9,899 bases of DNA from CAYGWP01 sp964353455 (lineage in GTDB: Bacteria > Planctomycetota > Phycisphaerae > FEN-1346): assembly GCA_964353455.1 (NCBI GenBank), contig CAYGWP010000367.1:1-9899 (forward strand). The letters run 5' to 3'. The position numbers and the translations under genes were made by a program. The notes under the pieces were generated by a model. The model was given only the letters and a program-made list of their open reading frames with translations, did not search any database and was not told the origin of the DNA. Shown piece after piece: positions 6,790-9,899 of the stretch; positions within the stretch are counted from its first letter, which is position 1, and every line of letters starts with the position of its first letter.

Positions 6790-7779
6790 ATGAAACGTCG
6801 CGATATGTTGAAATTTGCGGGCCTGACGATCCTCGTGGCGCGGCCGCGGATGCTCTTCGGCGAGACGGCCGCCGCCGCGCCGCCGCCGGGCGCCCCCAAG
6901 AACGCCGCCGCCATGTCCCGGCGGCCGTTCGGCAAGGCGGGCGAGCAACTCTCCGTCATCGGCTTCGGCGGACTGGTCCTCGCGCGGCTCGACCAGGAAA
7001 AGTCGAACCGCCTGGTGGCCGAGGCGGCGGAGTGCGGCATAAACTACTTCGACGTGGCCCCCGAGTACGGCGACGCCGAGGTCAAGATGGGCCCCGCGCT
7101 CCAGCCCTACCGGAAGAACTGCTTCCTGGCCTGCAAGACCGGCCAGCGGACCGCCGAGGGGGCGCGGATGGAACTCGCCCGGTCGCTCGAACGCCTGAAG
7201 ACCGATCACTTGGACCTGTATCAACTCCACCATATCCGCAAGGTCGCGGAGGACGTTGACGCCGTCTTCGCAAAGGGCGGCGCGTGGGAGGCAATCGAGG
7301 AAGCCCGCAAGGACGGCCGCATCCGCCACGTCGGCTTCTCGGCCCACACCGAAGAGGCCGCAATCGCGGCGCTCGACAGGTTCGACTTCGACTCCGCCAT
7401 GTTCCCCGTCAGTTTCTCCTGCTGGTTCGCCGCCGGTTACGGCCTCCGCACGATGGAGAAGGCGCGGGCGAAGGGCGCGGCTGTGCTGGCCCTTAAATCG
7501 CTCTGCCGCCAGCGATGGCCGCAGGGCCCGCGCGAGCCCGGCCCCTTCGCACGGATGTGGTACCAGCCCGTGAGCGACCCCGAGGAGCAGGGCCTCGCGG
7601 TCCGCTGGTCCCTCAGTCAGCCGGTGACGGCCGTCCTGCCCCCGGCCAACGACATTCTGCACCGGCGGGCGTTCGAGGTCGGCCTGGCGTACGCCCCCGT
7701 CACGCCGGCCGAGACGGAGAAACTCAAGAAGATCGCCGCCGGCCTGAACCCGCTCTTCAAGCCCGGACAAGAGCCGTAG
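6790..7779 (+). CDS. Tat-exported aldo/keto reductase with intact catalytic tetrad
   Basis: The protein has 329 residues. ATG 6790 follows AGGAG (6779-6783) at 6 nt; the frame is open to 6712, but that extension is not supported by a ribosome site. Residues 1-30 (MKRRDMLKFAG, hydrophobic core, FGETAAAA) form a Tat-type signal, with Met replacing the usual Phe. The mature protein is a TIM-barrel reductase: RPFGKAGEQLSVIGFGGL at 45-62, then D88 and Y93 in FDVAPEYG, K116 in ACKTG and H147 in LYQLHHI, the expected Asp-Tyr-Lys-His tetrad. HVGFSAHT is the usual mid-barrel strand. The family reduces aldehydes or ketones with NAD(P)H in the cytoplasm; an exported member would need to carry its cofactor or use it differently. 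No iron-sulfur cysteine motif is present. The substrate may be a sugar or keto-uronate, judging from its neighbours uxaE and iolB. Confidence 0.85.
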   Translation: MKRRDMLKFAGLTILVARPRMLFGETAAAAPPPGAPKNAAAMSRRPFGKAGEQLSVIGFGGLVLARLDQEKSNRLVAEAAECGINYFDVAPEYGDAEVKMGPALQPYRKNCFLACKTGQRTAEGARMELARSLERLKTDHLDLYQLHHIRKVAEDVDAVFAKGGAWEAIEEARKDGRIRHVGFSAHTEEAAIAALDRFDFDSAMFPVSFSCWFAAGYGLRTMEKARAKGAAVLALKSLCRQRWPQGPREPGPFARMWYQPVSDPEEQGLAVRWSLSQPVTAVLPPANDILHRRAFEVGLAYAPVTPAETEKLKKIAAGLNPLFKPGQEP

Positions 7780-7838
7780 CCAAATCCCTCTCCCCTCTGT
7801 GAGAGAAGCATGGTAACCCACCGCAAGTGAGGCAGCAC

Positions 7839-7844
7839 AGGAGG
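7839..7844 (+). promoter_or_regulatory. Ribosome binding site fixing the iolB GTG start
   Basis: AGGAGG lies 6 nt before GTG 7851. An earlier in-frame GTG at 7827 would place this site inside the coding region and has no ribosome site of its own, so 7851 is chosen. Confidence 0.75.
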
Positions 7845-7850
7845 CGGAAC

Positions 7851-8699
7851 GTGGCGAAACTCATCATCAAATCGTGCATGCCGAAATCCGGGTACCGGCA
7901 GGTCGTGCCGCTGGCCAAGAAGCCGCTCGAGTACCTGGGCTTCGGCCTCGCGAATCTTGCGGCGGGAGAGGCATGGAAGTTCGACACCGGCCCCGCCGAG
8001 TGGACGATTGTTATCCTCTCCGGGTCGGTCCGCGCATTCGGCACCGAAGGGGAACTCGCGTGCGGCCCCATCGGCGTCAGGAAGAACGTCTTCTCCGGCA
8101 AGGCGGCGTCGGTGTACCTGCCGCCGAAGTTCAAGGGCCGCATCGAGGCCGCGACCGCCGCGGAACTGGCCGTCTGTCAGGCGCTCGTCAAGAACACGGT
8201 CTGCAAGCAGACCGTGGCACATGTTATTACGCCGGAGGATGTCAAGGTCAAGACCGTCGGCGTCCACAACTGGGAGCGGACGGTCCACGACATCGTTGAC
8301 CAGCGGACCCCGGCCGCGAGGCTCCTGGTGGGCGAGACCTTCAACAAGACCGGCTGCTGGTCTTCGTATCCGCCTCACCGCCACGATGAAGACCGCCTCC
8401 CGCTTGAGGTGAGCCTGGAGGAGGTGTATTTCTTCCAGGTGAATCCGCCGCAGGGCTTCGGATTTCAACGCATCTATACTGATGACCGCAGCCTCGACGA
8501 GGCGTACGCCGTCGAGAACGGCGACACCGTGGTCCTTCCGCGCGGGTACCATCCGGTGGCCGCCGCCCCGGGGTACCAGGTGTACTACCTGTGGCTGATG
8601 GCCGGGACCGGCCGCGTGATGTGCCCGTTCGACGACCCGCAGCACGCGTGGATCAAGAGCCTCGAAACGGTCCTTAAAGAAACGGCGAAAGGCAATTGA
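7851..8699 (+). CDS. iolB: 5-deoxy-glucuronate isomerase (IolB family)
   Basis: The cytoplasmic protein has 282 residues, close to the usual IolB length, and starts at GTG. IolB is a two-cupin protein that converts 5-deoxy-D-glucuronate to 2-deoxy-5-keto-gluconate in myo-inositol breakdown. Diagnostic sequence in the C-terminal cupin is SSYPPHRHDED (171-181), EEVYFFQVNPPQGFGFQRIY and TDDRSLDEAYAV, then LPRGYHPVAAAPGYQVYYLW and DDPQHAWI. The likely metal ligands are H176, H178, a Glu at 190 or 191, and H234, by analogy with the related isomerase KduI. No other inositol genes are in the window. Its neighbours are uxaE and aldo/keto reductases, so its in vivo substrate could instead be an ordinary hexuronate; that is inference. 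The next gene begins on the base after its stop. Confidence 0.9.
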   Translation: MAKLIIKSCMPKSGYRQVVPLAKKPLEYLGFGLANLAAGEAWKFDTGPAEWTIVILSGSVRAFGTEGELACGPIGVRKNVFSGKAASVYLPPKFKGRIEAATAAELAVCQALVKNTVCKQTVAHVITPEDVKVKTVGVHNWERTVHDIVDQRTPAARLLVGETFNKTGCWSSYPPHRHDEDRLPLEVSLEEVYFFQVNPPQGFGFQRIYTDDRSLDEAYAVENGDTVVLPRGYHPVAAAPGYQVYYLWLMAGTGRVMCPFDDPQHAWIKSLETVLKETAKGN

Positions 8700-9644
8700 A
8701 TGAAGACTCAGCGCATCGGCAAGAGCGACCTGGTTTCGACCCGGCTGGCGTACGGCTGCATGAGGATCGCCGGCGGATGGGACCCGGCGAAGGTGACCGA
8801 GTCGGACCGCGCGGCCGGGCGCTCGGCGGTCATCGCGGCCTACGAGGCCGGGTTCCGCCTCTTCGACCACGCCGACATCTACGGCCGCGGGGCGTGCGAA
8901 TCTATCTTCGGAGAGGCGCTGCGCGGCGCGCCATCCATGCGGCGCGACGTCCTCATCGCCACGAAGTGCGGCGTCAGATTCGCCGGCGACCCGAATCCGG
9001 ATTCGCCCGCTCGGTACGACTTTGCGGCCGAGCACATCGCCCGCTCCGTCGAGGCGTCGCTTACGCGCCTCGGCGTCGAACGCATCGACATCTATCAACT
9101 CCACCGCCCCGATTTTCTGATGAACCCGGAGGAGGTTGCCGCCGCTTTCGAGAGGCTCCGCACCGCCGGCAAGGTCTGCTGGTTCGGCGTCTCCAACTTC
9201 TGGCCCGCCAAGGTAACCGCGCTCCAGGCGGCGTGCCCGATGCCGCTGGTCGTCAACCAGGTGGAGGTCCACCTCGGGCGGCTCGACCCGTTCAGCGACG
9301 GCACCATCGACCAGTGCCTGGCCGAGAAGATGACGCCGCTGGCGTGGAGCCCGGTGGGGCGGGGCCTCTTCGCCGACGGCGGCCGACCGCCGCAGGACCA
9401 TCTGAAGCGCGAGGGCGCCGAGGCCCTGCTCCGGCTTCTCGACGACACCGCGAAGAGGCACGGCGTGACGCGCACGGCCGTTTCGCTCGCGTGGCTCCTC
9501 AAGCACCCGGCGGGGATCATCCCGATCGTCGGATCGGCGAAGCCCGACCACATCCGCGCCGCCGCAACGGCCGATGACGTGGACCTTTCGCGCGAGGAGT
9601 GGTACCGCATCTTCGTCGCCGCGCGGATGGAGAAGTTGCCGTAG
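8700..9644 (+). CDS. Cytoplasmic aldo/keto reductase, YdhF-like
   Basis: The protein has 314 residues. ATG 8700 directly abuts the iolB TGA, with AAAGG (8688-8692) inside the end of iolB, so translation is probably coupled. No signal peptide is present. The tetrad is D56 and Y61 in FDHADIYG, K89 in ATKCG and H135 in YQLHRPD. Further family marks are GKVCWFGVSNF, VVNQVEVH, MTPLAWSPVGRG and IPIVGSAKPDHIRAA, the last in the cofactor-binding end. The DHADIYG, HRPD and WSPxGxG pattern is closest in my recollection to E. coli YdhF, an NADPH-dependent reductase of unknown physiological substrate. Tight coupling to iolB suggests that it reduces or oxidises the isomerase product or a related keto-uronate. 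A group II intron-like sequence follows 21 bases after its stop. Confidence 0.92.
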   Translation: MKTQRIGKSDLVSTRLAYGCMRIAGGWDPAKVTESDRAAGRSAVIAAYEAGFRLFDHADIYGRGACESIFGEALRGAPSMRRDVLIATKCGVRFAGDPNPDSPARYDFAAEHIARSVEASLTRLGVERIDIYQLHRPDFLMNPEEVAAAFERLRTAGKVCWFGVSNFWPAKVTALQAACPMPLVVNQVEVHLGRLDPFSDGTIDQCLAEKMTPLAWSPVGRGLFADGGRPPQDHLKREGAEALLRLLDDTAKRHGVTRTAVSLAWLLKHPAGIIPIVGSAKPDHIRAAATADDVDLSREEWYRIFVAARMEKLP

Positions 9645-9658
9645 TAAGTTAGTACTAC
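9641..9658 (+). repeat. 6-bp inverted repeat spanning the reductase stop codon
   Basis: GTAGTA (9641-9646) is complementary to TACTAC (9653-9658) around AGTTAG. The stem covers the TAG stop codon and ends 7 bases before the putative intron. It is AT-rich and has no T-run, so it is a weak terminator at best. Some group II introns select sites next to stem-loops, so it might belong to the insertion target. Confidence 0.35.
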
Positions 9659-9665
9659 AGCGCCA

Positions 9666-9899
9666 GTGCGCCGTGAAAGGCGCCGGTTCTCAGCGGGAAG
9701 GAAGACCCGCCGGGCAACTATCGCTCCAGCCCGTAGCAGTCGGAGCGACGGCGGAGGTAACGAAGCCGTCGAAGCCTCTGGTGGAAAGGGTCCCTTGGGG
9801 ACTCGGCGAGCCGGCAGGCCGCAACGCGAGTGAACGCCGAGCAAGCCTCGAAAGGTATAACGCACGGGCCGACCCGCTTAGCGTTCGGGGAAGGCTGCC
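9666..9899 (+). mobile_element. 5' part of a probable group II intron (domain I), cut off by window edge
   Basis: The last 234 bases contain no credible gene. They begin with GTGCG (9666-9670), the group II 5' splice consensus GUGYG. Several strong local stems follow: GCGCC/GGCGC (9668-9672 with 9679-9683), GCGGG/CCCGC (9693-9697 with 9706-9710), TCGCTCC/GGAGCGA (9721-9727 with 9742-9748) and GACGGC/GCCGTC (9747-9752 with 9765-9770). Purine-rich loops such as GGAAGGAAG and GGTAACGAA separate them. The stretch CGAAAGGTATAACGCACGG, near the end, resembles the region of domain I just before exon-binding site 1 in Ll.LtrB (GGUAUAA). The maturase and domains V-VI would lie beyond the window. I could not identify a convincing exon-binding pair. 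Another structured RNA is the alternative. Confidence 0.7.

Noticed and set aside
7788..7805. CTCTC/GAGAG hairpin between the reductase and iolB
   Set aside because: The stem is only 5 bp with an 8-base loop and no T-run; it is too weak to call a terminator.
7617..9551. Long minus-strand open frame (644 codons) opposite iolB and the last reductase
   Set aside because: It lies opposite two clearly recognisable enzymes, has no ribosome site, and its product is Arg/Pro/Val-rich with no known motif. Long antisense frames are expected in GC-rich coding DNA.

Overview
The window is GC-rich throughout, with G or C strongly preferred at third codon positions. Three of the eight proteins start with twin-arginine (Tat) export signals of the RRDFLK/RREFIK/RRDMLK type. 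Together with the sugar-handling gene content, this suggests a bacterium of the PVC group, most likely a Planctomycetota-like lineage. That placement is an inference from style; there is no rRNA or marker gene here to confirm it.

Layout: positions 1-1187 hold the first 395 codons of a Sec-secreted, GH5-like (clan GH-A) glycoside hydrolase on the minus strand. It runs off the left edge. A 191-base divergent spacer (1188-1378) carries a perfect 14-bp palindrome and repeated AATTCCC half-sites, which may be an operator. Seven plus-strand genes then run head to tail: (1) a Tat-exported protein resembling a TIM-barrel glycoside hydrolase (1379-3385); (2) a Tat-exported aldo/keto-reductase-like protein without the usual catalytic residues (3434-4333); (3) a short FAD/NAD(P) oxidoreductase of the ferredoxin-reductase fold (4365-5030); (4) a tagaturonate epimerase family protein, UxaE (5119-6684); (5) a Tat-exported aldo/keto reductase with an intact tetrad (6790-7779); (6) an IolB-type 5-deoxy-glucuronate isomerase (7851-8699); (7) a cytoplasmic YdhF-like aldo/keto reductase (8700-9644) that starts on the base after the iolB stop.

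After the last stop codon, the final 234 bases have no gene. They begin with GTGCG and fold into several strong stems, which looks like the 5' part (domain I) of a bacterial group II intron continuing past the right edge.

The genes fit a uronate-utilisation locus. Secreted hydrolases would release uronic acids or uronate-containing sugars. The IolB-like enzyme could act as an aldose-ketose isomerase on a uronate, UxaE would interconvert tagaturonate and fructuronate, and an aldo/keto reductase could reduce the keto-uronate. No canonical uronate isomerase (UxaC), mannonate dehydratase or inositol genes (iolC/D/E/G) are visible, so the role of IolB here is open. The pairing of iolB with uxaE and several aldo/keto reductases, three of whose neighbours are exported, is the most interesting feature of the window.
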